A DNA stretch of 6,423 nt from Candidatus Pelethomonas intestinigallinarum. GTDB lineage: Bacteria > Bacillota > Clostridia > Oscillospirales > Oscillospiraceae. A program made the translations under genes and the position numbers. The stretch spans positions 1 through 6,423 of the forward strand of contig DVGP01000045.1 of the NCBI GenBank assembly GCA_018712665.1. The letters run 5' to 3'. Positions within the stretch are counted from its first letter, which is position 1; every line of letters starts with the position of its first letter. Positions 1 through 5,773 of this stretch are shown in pieces. The notes beneath the pieces were generated by a model that saw only the letters and a program-made list of their open reading frames with translations, ran no database searches and was not told the origin of the DNA.

Positions 1-1525
1 CACCGGTGAAAACACCGGCAGCGGCAACACCAGCGGCAGCAACACCGGAGACAGCACCGACACAGGGGATACCGCCGGCACGGGAGAGATCCAGCCTACC
101 CTGACCATCGGTATTGCCTCCGACATCAACAACCTGGACCCCCAGGACCAGAACGACCAGATCAACAACAACTGTATCGCGCTGACCCACCAGACTCTGG
201 TGTTCCTGGCCAATGAGAACAACGAGTATCTGCCCTGCCTGGCTGAGAGCTGGGAGTGGACGGACGACACCCACCTGGTGTTCCACCTGGTGCAGAACGC
301 CAACTTCAGCGACGGCACCCCCTTTAACGCCGACGATGTGGTCTTCACCTATGAGAAGGCCATGGATCCCGACCGCTCCGCCGTGGCCGCCACTCTGAGC
401 CTGGTGGAGAGCGTGGAGAAGATCGATGACTACACCGTGCAGTTCGTCACCAGCAGCTACTCCAATGAGCTTCTGGCCGTGCTGGCCGGCTACCCCCTGG
501 TCATCCTCTCCAAGGAGGCCTATGAGGACCCCAGCAACGAGGAGCCCTACCTCATCGGCACCGGCCGCTATGTCTTCAACGAGTGGAAGCAGAGCGAGTA
601 CGTCAGCTTCGTGAAGAACGAGAACTTCTGGGGCGACGATCCCGGCGTGGCTGAGGAGATCATCTTCCGGCCCATCCTGGAGTCCGCTTCCCGCGTGGCT
701 GCCCTGCAGAGCGGCGAGATCGACGTGTGTATCGATCCTCCCATCAACGACCTGCAGTTCCTGGAGGAGGACGAAAACGTGGTGGTCCACAACCAGGCCG
801 GCACCCGTCTGTTCTACTTCGGCTTCAACTGCGAGCACGAGCCCTTCGACAACCAGATCCTGCGTCAGGCCATCTCCTGCGCCATCGACAAGCAGACCAT
901 CGTGGATGTTGTGCTCCAGGGCTACGGCCAGACCCAGAAGACCGTGGTCAACCGGGGCGTGTGGAGCTTCTACGATGACATGGAGGGCTATGAGTACGAC
1001 GTGGAGCGCGCCAAGGAGCTGATGGCCGAGGCCGGCTATCCCGACGGCCTGGATGAGCCCGTCACCCTCTATGCCGCCAACTCCTCCCCCTACTCCACCA
1101 TCGCCCCCATGATCCAGCAGTATCTGTCCGTCATCGGCATCGAGGTGGAGATCGTTACCCGCGACGAGGCCACTCTGAAGGCCGACTGCCAGGCCGGTGA
1201 GCACGACCTGTTCCTGTGGCGCTGGAACGTCATCGACCGCCTGGATGAGATCTACACCGAGCTGTTCTCCACCGACTACGCCACCAACTACCACCACTAC
1301 AGCGATCCCTGGGTGGATGACATGTGCGTCCAGATCCTCACCGAGAAGGACCGCGACACCCGTGAGCAGCTGTCCATTGAGATGCAGGAGTATCTGGTCG
1401 AGGCCTGCCCCCAGGTGCCTCTGTACGTGGCCGATCTGGTCATCGCCTACCGTGAGGGCCTGACCGGTCAGTACCTCTTCGGCGGCGGCAACCACAACTG
1501 GTCCTGGGCCTACGTCCAGAACTGA
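1..1525 (+). CDS. ABC transporter substrate-binding lipoprotein, family 5 (dipeptide/oligopeptide type), 5'-partial
   Basis: This is the extracellular solute receptor of the importer encoded downstream. The reading frame is open from base 2 (first full codon) to the TGA at 1523-1525, giving 507 residues; the signal peptide and lipobox cysteine must lie before the window. Residues 1-29 are a low-complexity Thr/Gly/Ser/Asn/Asp linker. The folded domain begins near LTIGIASDINNLDPQD. The family 5 hallmark FSDGTPFNADDVVFTYE is at about residues 102-118, and the second half has the usual RQAISCAIDKQTIV and YDVERAKELMAEAGYPDG stretches. The C-terminus (WSWAYVQN) is normal for the family. The GTG at 200 lies inside the folded domain and is not the start. 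In E. coli DppA an Asp binds the peptide N-terminus; the matching segment here reads WRWNVIDRLDEIY (from 1217), with Asn at the likely equivalent place. The substrate is therefore uncertain: peptide is the default guess, and another small solute is possible. Family assignment is secure. Confidence 0.95.
   Translation, partial: TGENTGSGNTSGSNTGDSTDTGDTAGTGEIQPTLTIGIASDINNLDPQDQNDQINNNCIALTHQTLVFLANENNEYLPCLAESWEWTDDTHLVFHLVQNANFSDGTPFNADDVVFTYEKAMDPDRSAVAATLSLVESVEKIDDYTVQFVTSSYSNELLAVLAGYPLVILSKEAYEDPSNEEPYLIGTGRYVFNEWKQSEYVSFVKNENFWGDDPGVAEEIIFRPILESASRVAALQSGEIDVCIDPPINDLQFLEEDENVVVHNQAGTRLFYFGFNCEHEPFDNQILRQAISCAIDKQTIVDVVLQGYGQTQKTVVNRGVWSFYDDMEGYEYDVERAKELMAEAGYPDGLDEPVTLYAANSSPYSTIAPMIQQYLSVIGIEVEIVTRDEATLKADCQAGEHDLFLWRWNVIDRLDEIYTELFSTDYATNYHHYSDPWVDDMCVQILTEKDRDTREQLSIEMQEYLVEACPQVPLYVADLVIAYREGLTGQYLFGGGNHNWSWAYVQN
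2..88 (+). repeat. Low-complexity Thr/Gly/Ser/Asn/Asp linker-coding tract
   Basis: The first 29 codons visible encode almost only Thr, Gly, Ser, Asn, Asp and Glu (TGENTGSGNTSGSNTGDSTD and on). The DNA shows recurring aacacc and agcggc units. Tracts like this usually sit between the lipidated cysteine and the folded domain of Gram-positive binding proteins, giving reach through the wall. The repeated DNA may vary in length between strains by slippage; that is inference. Confidence 0.75.
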
Positions 1526-1539
1526 TCCGGCGTCTGACC

Positions 1540-1568
1540 CACCGCGCGCCCCTGAGGTGCGTGCGGTG
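1540..1568 (+). promoter_or_regulatory. Intercistronic hairpin A, 14 nt after the binding-protein stop
   Basis: Bases 1540-1549 pair with 1559-1568 (ten pairs, one of them G-U). A C/T mismatch and two more G-C pairs follow, under a TGA loop at 1553-1555. No T-run follows. It lies where a 3'-end-protecting hairpin for the binding-protein message would be expected. Pairing was found by eye and no folding energy was computed. Confidence 0.5.
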
Positions 1569-1573
1569 AACCC

Positions 1574-1614
1574 CGGGAGGGAGCGGACAGCGATTCGCTG
1601 TCCGCCCTCTCCCG
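1574..1614 (+). promoter_or_regulatory. Intercistronic hairpin B, long stem without T-run (mRNA stabiliser or weak terminator)
   Basis: The core is a perfect 10-bp stem (1583-1592 GCGGACAGCG with 1596-1605) around a 3-nt loop ATT. The stem continues outward past an A/C mismatch (1582/1606) through eight more pairs, one of them G-U, to 1574/1614. The sequence after it (TGTCCTTCC) is only mildly pyrimidine-rich, so a classical Rho-independent terminator is not well supported. Partial termination, or protection of the upstream message from 3' exonucleases, would both raise binding protein relative to permease. This is the strongest single hairpin between the first two genes. Confidence 0.6.
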
Positions 1615-1622
1615 TGTCCTTC

Positions 1623-1720
1623 CGGTCCGCGCCGGTATGCTCGCGTCTCCCGCTTTGCGGGGGGCGAAGGGTTCCGCCGCAAGGCGGTGGACGCGGGTAT
1701 GCCGACGTCTTAGAGGACCG
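1623..1720 (+). ncRNA. Structured RNA element or dispersed palindromic repeat upstream of the first permease
   Basis: A continuous 15-bp helix joins 1633-1647 to 1690-1704 (12 Watson-Crick and 3 G-U pairs). After a C/A mismatch it continues with three pairs (1629-1631 with 1706-1708, one of them G-U). After a 6-nt bulge it closes with CGGTCC (1623-1628) against GGACCG (1715-1720). Inside are two hairpins: 1649-1653 with 1657-1661 (TTT loop), and 1674-1678 with 1683-1687 (GCAA, a GNRA-type loop). The first can extend to 1644-1666 at the cost of part of the long helix, so two alternative folds exist. The G-U pairs occur only on the + strand reading, which favours sense RNA. It matches no riboswitch class I can name. 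It could be a leader-type control element for the permease genes, or a small MITE/REP-like repeat. The structure is seen directly; its function is unknown. Confidence 0.5.
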
Positions 1721-1744
1721 CAATGATCTCCGCGACAATCTCAA

Positions 1745-1754
1745 GGAAGAGGAG
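1745..1754 (+). promoter_or_regulatory. Ribosome binding site of the first permease
   Basis: The purine-rich run GGAAGAGGAG lies 13 nt before the ATG at 1768, slightly further than ideal. It falls inside the longer reading frame that could begin at 1723, which supports the later start. A weaker AGAGGA at 1712-1717 could serve the 1723 ATG, but it is partly buried in the closing helix of the upstream structured element. Confidence 0.55.
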
Positions 1755-1767
1755 AGAGACAGACACT

Positions 1768-2703
1768 ATGATACGCTATGTACTCAAACGGATCGTATTG
1801 ATGATCCCGACCATCCTCATCACGTCTCTTCTGATCTACTGGGCCATGGATCTGGCCGGCGGCGATCCGGTAATGACCATCCTGCCGGAAAACGCCACTG
1901 TGGAACAGCAGGAGGCGCTGCGGGAGGAGATGGGGCTCAACGACCCCTTCCTGGTGCGGTACCTCCGCTACATGGGCGGTCTGGTCACCGGCGATATGGG
2001 TGAGTCCTATGTCACGGACCGCGACGTGTTCCTTACCTTTATGGAGCGCCTGCCCAACACCCTGCTCCTGGGCGGCTCGGCGCTGATCATCGCCTGTATC
2101 ATCGCTATCCCCCTGGGCATCTGGACAGCCCTGAACCAGAATACCTGGAAGGATACCGGCGGCATGGTCTTCGCGCTGTTCGGCGTGTCCATGCCCAACT
2201 TCTGGCTGGGCCTGATGTTCATCCTGCTGTTCTCGATCCAGTGGCAGCTGCTGCCCTCCGGCGGCACGGGAGGCATCGAGTATCTGATCATGCCGGCCGC
2301 GACGGTGGGGCTGGGTCTGGCGGCTCTCATCACCCGAACCACCCGCTCCGCCATGCTGGACGTGGTGCGCCAGGACTACATCACCACCGCCAAGGCCAAG
2401 GGAGCCCCCCGGAAGCGGGTCATCTATTACCACGCCATGAAAAACGCCATGATCCCCATCGTCACTGCCGTCGGTATGCAGTTCAGCCTGGTCATGACCG
2501 GCTCTGCCCTGGCGGAGACCGTGTTCTCCTGGCCCGGCATCGGCCGTCTGGTGTTCGAGTCCATCGCCGCCCGGGATATCCCCATGGTGACGGGCTCCAT
2601 TATCCTGTGCTGCGTACTCATGAGCATCATCAATCTGGCGGTGGACCTGCTCTACGCCTTCTGCGATCCGCGGATCAAGGCCCAGTATTCCAATAAGGGG
2701 TGA
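1768..2703 (+). CDS. dppB: ABC transporter permease, DppB/OppB type
   Basis: This is one of the two membrane subunits of the importer, forming half of the translocation channel (311 aa, normal for the family). The start at 1768 is chosen because MIRYVLKRIVLMIPTIL is the typical family N-terminus; an ATG at 1723 would add 15 charged residues. Six membrane segments are visible at about residues 7-28, 97-121, 131-157, 172-188, 228-252 and 273-298. GDPV follows the first segment. The cytoplasmic coupling (EAA) loop is DYITTAKAKGAPRKRVIYYH, from about residue 203, and docks onto the ATPases. The C-terminus has the familiar DLLYAFCDPRIK ending. The next gene begins 5 nt after the stop, so the two permeases should be translated together. 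The dpp symbol reflects family and position only; opp, app or gsi would be equally fair until the substrate is known. Confidence 0.93.
   Translation: MIRYVLKRIVLMIPTILITSLLIYWAMDLAGGDPVMTILPENATVEQQEALREEMGLNDPFLVRYLRYMGGLVTGDMGESYVTDRDVFLTFMERLPNTLLLGGSALIIACIIAIPLGIWTALNQNTWKDTGGMVFALFGVSMPNFWLGLMFILLFSIQWQLLPSGGTGGIEYLIMPAATVGLGLAALITRTTRSAMLDVVRQDYITTAKAKGAPRKRVIYYHAMKNAMIPIVTAVGMQFSLVMTGSALAETVFSWPGIGRLVFESIAARDIPMVTGSIILCCVLMSIINLAVDLLYAFCDPRIKAQYSNKG
2695..2703 (+). promoter_or_regulatory. Ribosome binding site of the second permease, overlapping the dppB stop
   Basis: AAGGGGTGA closely matches the anti-Shine-Dalgarno complement and contains the TGA stop of the preceding gene. It ends 5 nt before the ATG at 2709. 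This favours 2709 over the in-frame GTG at 2700, which lies inside the site, and implies coupled translation. Confidence 0.65.
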
Positions 2704-2708
2704 GAGAC

Positions 2709-3617
2709 ATGAGTGAGATGAAGACAAATACCGCCTCCGCCATGACTATGGAGGAGCTCAAGGAGTTCAAGGGCCGGTCCATGGCCCAGGAGACCTGGCG
2801 CCGCCTGCTGAAGAACAAGGGCGCCATCGTGGGCATGATCTTTATGATCCTGCTGGTGGTTATCGCCTGCGCCGGCGACATCATCTATGACTATGAGACC
2901 GACGTCATCGGATTCTCCGCGGATCTGAGCCAGGGCCCCAGCCTGAAGCACCCCTTCGGCACGGACCAGATGGGACGTGATGTTTTCGCCCGGGTCATTT
3001 ACGGCGCCCGCTACTCCCTGATCATCGGCGTGGGCAGCGTGGCCCTGGGGCTGGTGGTGGGCCTGATCCTGGGCTCCCTGGCCGGCTTCTACGGCGGCTT
3101 TATGGATCAGCTGGTCATGCGCGCCAACGACATTCTCTACGCCATCCCCAACATCATGCTGGCCGTGGTCATCGTCCAGCTCATCGGCACCAGTGTGTTC
3201 AGCCTGGTGGTTGCCCTGTCCATCAGCTCGGCAACCTCCTTCGCCAAGATCACCCGTGCCTCGGTCATGACCATCCAGGGCCAGGAGTACATCGAGTCGG
3301 CCTACGCCATGGGCCTGCCCACCTGGAAGATCATCCTCCGCCACGTGATCCCCAACTGTCTGAGCCCCATCATTGTCCAGGTCACCCTGGCCATCGGCAG
3401 CAACATCATCTCCGCCTCCTCTCTGAGCTTCCTGGGTGTGGGCGTGCCCACCCCCATGCCGGAGTGGGGAACCATGCTGTCGGATGCCCGCCAGTACATC
3501 CGCAGCGCGCCCTGGATGTGTATTTTCCCGGGCCTGGCCATCATGTTCACCGTGCTGGCCCTGAACCTGCTGGGCGACGGCCTGCGGGACGCCCTGGATC
3601 CCAAGCTGAAGAGATAA
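2709..3617 (+). CDS. dppC: ABC transporter permease, DppC/OppC type
   Basis: This is the second membrane subunit of the importer (302 aa, normal length). An N-terminal cytoplasmic stretch is followed by the OppC N-terminal segment WRRLLKNKGAIVGMIFMILL (first membrane helix). A short extracytoplasmic part leads to the hallmark HPFGTDQMGRDVFARVIYGA (from residue 81). Four to five further membrane segments follow. The coupling loop EYIESAYAMGLPTWKIILRH starts at about residue 193, and the very conserved SFLGVGVPTPMPEWG is near residue 240. The protein ends in DPKLKR, as most relatives do. The start at 2709 is set by the ribosome binding site; ATG 2718 is a near alternative. It is expected to pair with the preceding permease, and the ATPase gene starts 12 nt after its stop. 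Confidence 0.94.
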   Translation: MSEMKTNTASAMTMEELKEFKGRSMAQETWRRLLKNKGAIVGMIFMILLVVIACAGDIIYDYETDVIGFSADLSQGPSLKHPFGTDQMGRDVFARVIYGARYSLIIGVGSVALGLVVGLILGSLAGFYGGFMDQLVMRANDILYAIPNIMLAVVIVQLIGTSVFSLVVALSISSATSFAKITRASVMTIQGQEYIESAYAMGLPTWKIILRHVIPNCLSPIIVQVTLAIGSNIISASSLSFLGVGVPTPMPEWGTMLSDARQYIRSAPWMCIFPGLAIMFTVLALNLLGDGLRDALDPKLKR

Positions 3618-3629
3618 GGGGGTAGGGAA

Positions 3630-4658
3630 ATGTCTGAGAAAACCAACGAGAAGAAGTTTACCGGCGAGAACATTCTGGAGATCAAGGACCTTGTGGTCCA
3701 CTACGAGACCGACGATGGCTGCGTCCAGGCGGTCAACGGCCTGAGCTTCTCCATCGGCCGGGAGCGGACTCTGGGACTGGTGGGCGAGACCGGTGCCGGC
3801 AAGACCACCACCGCTCTCTCCATTTTGAACCTGGTGCCCAGCCCTCCGGGCGTCATCAAGTCCGGCTCCATTGTTCTGGACGGCGAGGATGTGCTGCAGA
3901 TGAGCGAGAAGGAGCTGGAGCAGATGCGCGGCAACGACGTGGCCATGATCTTCCAGGACCCCATGACCGCTCTGAACCCCGTGATCACCGTGGGCGAGCA
4001 GATCGCCGAGAGCATCATGCTCCACGAGCATGTGAGTCAGAAGGAGGCCATGGAGCGGGCCAAGGAGATGCTCAAGCTGGTAGGGATCGCCGAGAGCCGG
4101 GCCTATGAGTACCCCCATCAGTTCTCCGGCGGTATGAAGCAGCGGGTGGTCATCGCCATCGCCCTGACCTGCCAGCCCAACCTGCTTATTGCCGACGAGC
4201 CCACCACCGCGCTGGACGTGACCATCCAGGCCCAGGTGCTGGATTTGATGCAGGACCTGATCCGCCGCAACCACATGTCCATGCTCCTCATCACCCACGA
4301 TCTGGGCGTGGTGGCGGAGGTGTGCAACGACGTGGCCGTCATGTACGCCGGCCGCATCGTGGAGATCGGCTCCACCGACGAGGTGTTCAACGCCACGGCC
4401 CACCCCTACACCGAGGGCCTGTTCGGCTCCCTGCCCAACCTGAAGGACCAGGGGGAGGAGCTGGAGCCCATCCGCGGCATGATGCCGGATCCTATGCATC
4501 TGCCCGAGGGCTGCGCCTTCGCTCCCCGGTGCCCCTACGCCACCGAGGCCTGCTCCGCGTCCGTTCCCTATCTCCGTCCCATGGGCGGCACCCACTTTGT
4601 GGCCTGCCACGCCTACGACAGGGAGAACTTCCGGCTGAGGAGGAACCAAAATGGCTGA
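3630..4658 (+). CDS. dppD: ABC transporter ATP-binding protein, DppD/OppD type
   Basis: This is one of two cytoplasmic ATPases that power the importer (342 aa, normal). The Walker A motif GETGAGKT is at residues 52-59 and the Q-loop Gln at 109 (FQDPMTALNP). The signature FSGGMKQR starts at 165; Met in place of Gln is common in this branch. Walker B LLIADEP is at 185-191 with catalytic Glu190, and the H-loop His is at 223. All ATPase motifs are intact. The C-terminal oligopeptide-transporter extension has four cysteines (295, 301, 308, 326) spaced C-x5-C-x6-C-x17-C, the pattern associated with an iron-sulfur cluster in some members of this family. The ribosome binding site AAGGGGG (3616-3622) overlaps the preceding stop codon. 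The end of the gene overlaps the next start by 8 nt. It is expected to act as a heterodimer with the following ATPase. Confidence 0.95.
   Translation: MSEKTNEKKFTGENILEIKDLVVHYETDDGCVQAVNGLSFSIGRERTLGLVGETGAGKTTTALSILNLVPSPPGVIKSGSIVLDGEDVLQMSEKELEQMRGNDVAMIFQDPMTALNPVITVGEQIAESIMLHEHVSQKEAMERAKEMLKLVGIAESRAYEYPHQFSGGMKQRVVIAIALTCQPNLLIADEPTTALDVTIQAQVLDLMQDLIRRNHMSMLLITHDLGVVAEVCNDVAVMYAGRIVEIGSTDEVFNATAHPYTEGLFGSLPNLKDQGEELEPIRGMMPDPMHLPEGCAFAPRCPYATEACSASVPYLRPMGGTHFVACHAYDRENFRLRRNQNG
4637..4643 (+). promoter_or_regulatory. Ribosome binding site of the second ATPase, inside the end of dppD
   Basis: GAGGAGG lies within the last codons of the preceding gene, 7 nt before the ATG at 4651. 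With the 8-nt overlap of the two genes (4651-4658), it indicates translational coupling, which fits two subunits needed in equal amounts. Confidence 0.75.
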
Positions 4659-5613
4659 GAGAAAGATCATTCTGGAAGTCCAGAATCTGACAAAATATTT
4701 TGACACCCCCCGGGGCAAGCTCCACGCTGTGGACGGCGTGAACTTCACCATTGAGGAGGGAAAGACCCTGGGCATCGTGGGCGAGAGCGGCTGCGGCAAG
4801 TCCACCACCGGCCGCACCATTCTCAAGCTTCTGGAGCCCACCGCTGGTAAGATCATCTTCAACGGCACGGACATCACCAATTACAGCCGCAGCCGTATGC
4901 GCCCCATGCGCACGGAGATGCAGATGATCTTCCAGGACCCCTTCTCCTCCCTGGACCCCCGGCAGAGCATCATGCAGCTCATCAGCGAGCCCATCAAGGA
5001 GCACAAGCTGCTCAAGAGCCGGACGGACATTGAGAAGCGGACCCTGGAGCTGATGGACATCGTGGGACTGGCCCGGCGCTTTGTCAACACCTTCCCCCAC
5101 GAGTTGGACGGCGGCCGCCGCCAGCGCATCGGCATCGCCCGGGCCCTGGCGGTGAACCCCAAGCTCATCGTCTGCGACGAGCCGGTCTCCGCCCTGGACG
5201 TGTCCATCCAGGCTCAGATCCTGAACCTGCTCAAGCAGCTGCAGCGGGAGATGGGGCTGACATACGTATTCATCACCCACGACCTGAGCGTGGTCAAGTA
5301 TTTCTCCGACGACATCGCCGTCATGTACCTGGGCCAGATGGTGGAGAAGGCGCCCTCCGCGGAGATTTTCGCCCATCCCACCCACCCCTATACCCAGGCC
5401 CTGCTCTCCGCCATTCCCATTCCGGTGGTGGGCAAGGACAGGCCTCCCCGCAAGCTGATCCGGGGCGAGATCACCTCTCCAGTGAATCTGCCCGACCAGT
5501 GCCGCTTCCTCAAGCGGTGCGACGCCTGCCAGGAGTGCTGCCAGACGGGGAAGAACCCCCAGCTGGTGGAGATCTCTCCCCAGCACTTCGTGGCCTGCCA
5601 CCTGGCGAAGTAA
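4651..5613 (+). CDS. dppF: ABC transporter ATP-binding protein, DppF/OppF type, with variant signature motif
   Basis: This is the second ATPase of the importer (320 aa, normal). Walker A GESGCGKST is at residues 44-52, the Q-loop Gln at 95 (FQDPFSSLDPR), Walker B LIVCDEP at 172-178 with catalytic Glu177, and the H-loop His at 210. The signature, usually LSGGQ, reads LDGGR (residues 152-156, HELDGGRRQRIGIARAL): Ser is replaced by Asp and Gln by Arg. The codons (ttg gac ggc ggc cgc, from 5104) are read plainly with no frameshift nearby. In the heterodimer this motif faces the Walker A of the partner ATPase, so that ATP site may work differently from the other. The C-terminal extension has C284-x5-C290-x6-C297-x18-C316, a possible iron-sulfur site, plus extra cysteines 293 and 296. 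It is the last gene of the transporter operon and is followed by strong hairpins. Confidence 0.95.
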   Translation: MAERKIILEVQNLTKYFDTPRGKLHAVDGVNFTIEEGKTLGIVGESGCGKSTTGRTILKLLEPTAGKIIFNGTDITNYSRSRMRPMRTEMQMIFQDPFSSLDPRQSIMQLISEPIKEHKLLKSRTDIEKRTLELMDIVGLARRFVNTFPHELDGGRRQRIGIARALAVNPKLIVCDEPVSALDVSIQAQILNLLKQLQREMGLTYVFITHDLSVVKYFSDDIAVMYLGQMVEKAPSAEIFAHPTHPYTQALLSAIPIPVVGKDRPPRKLIRGEITSPVNLPDQCRFLKRCDACQECCQTGKNPQLVEISPQHFVACHLAK

Positions 5614-5644
5614 AGGGAGTCCTGGCCCCTCATCATAACGCCTC

Positions 5645-5680
5645 GGGGAGGAGGCGCCGGATCTGCGGCGCTTCCTCCCC
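5645..5680 (+). terminator. Strong hairpin after the transporter operon; possible terminator or attenuator
   Basis: GGGGAGGAGGCGCCG (5645-5659) pairs with 5666-5680 over 15 bp, with a single G-U pair (5653/5672), around the 6-nt loop GATCTG. It begins 31 nt after the dppF stop. The sequence that follows (AGCTGGTAAAACAG) has no T-run, so a classical intrinsic terminator is only partly met. It may instead protect the 3' end of the message, or allow partial read-through into the next gene. Confidence 0.5.
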
Positions 5681-5698
5681 AGCTGGTAAAACAGTGAT

Positions 5699-5737
5699 TT
5701 GGCGGAGGGCGGACCCGCCGGGGCCGCTCTCTGCCGG
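5699..5737 (+). promoter_or_regulatory. Second hairpin, in the 5' leader of the phosphatase-like gene
   Basis: Bases 5699-5712 pair with 5724-5737 (14 pairs, four of them G-U). An unpaired A5713 and three inner C-G pairs (5714-5716 with 5721-5723) follow, under the loop GCCG. It ends 22 nt before the ribosome binding site of the next gene, and no T-run follows. I could not find a convincing -35/-10 promoter pair in 5614-5773, so whether the next gene has its own promoter is open. Confidence 0.4.
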
Positions 5738-5758
5738 TACCCACTAACTGACTGATTT

Positions 5759-5765
5759 GAGGAGG
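5759..5765 (+). promoter_or_regulatory. Ribosome binding site of the phosphatase-like gene
   Basis: GAGGAGG lies 8 nt before the ATG at 5774, the strongest and best spaced site in the window. It decides the start over the in-frame ATG at 5792, which has no such site. Confidence 0.75.
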
Positions 5766-5773
5766 AGATCACA

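Noticed and set aside
200..1525. Binding protein starting at GTG 200
   Set aside because: The frame stays open upstream to the window edge and encodes the start of the folded domain and a lipoprotein linker, so the true start lies before the window.
1574..1614. Classical Rho-independent terminator after the binding-protein gene
   Set aside because: The stem is strong but no T-run follows, and the permeases lie downstream in the same operon, so full termination is unlikely.
1723..1767. Extended N-terminus for the first permease from ATG 1723
   Set aside because: The added 15 residues are charged and unlike the family N-terminus, and they encode the purine-rich ribosome binding site. The weak AGAGGA before 1723 keeps it barely possible.
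1526..1767. A sigma-70 type promoter before the first permease
   Set aside because: No convincing TTGACA/TATAAT pair with 16-18 nt spacing was seen in this GC-rich stretch.
1557..2003. A + strand frame across the intergenic hairpins and the start of dppB
   Set aside because: Its C-terminal half is an out-of-frame reading of dppB, and its N-terminal half is a translation of the RNA-like hairpins with no recognisable protein features.
2652..4880. A 742-codon open frame on the - strand across both permease/ATPase genes
   Set aside because: It lies opposite well-recognised genes. Its translation is rich in His, Gly, Gln and Asp without domain motifs, the usual shadow of GC-rich codon bias. The long - strand frames at 1741-2727 and 4492-5919 are rejected for the same reason.
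1..5613. Nickel (nik) or another specific-substrate importer
   Set aside because: No specificity-defining residues or metal-linked neighbour genes are visible. Only the general dipeptide/oligopeptide family can be supported.
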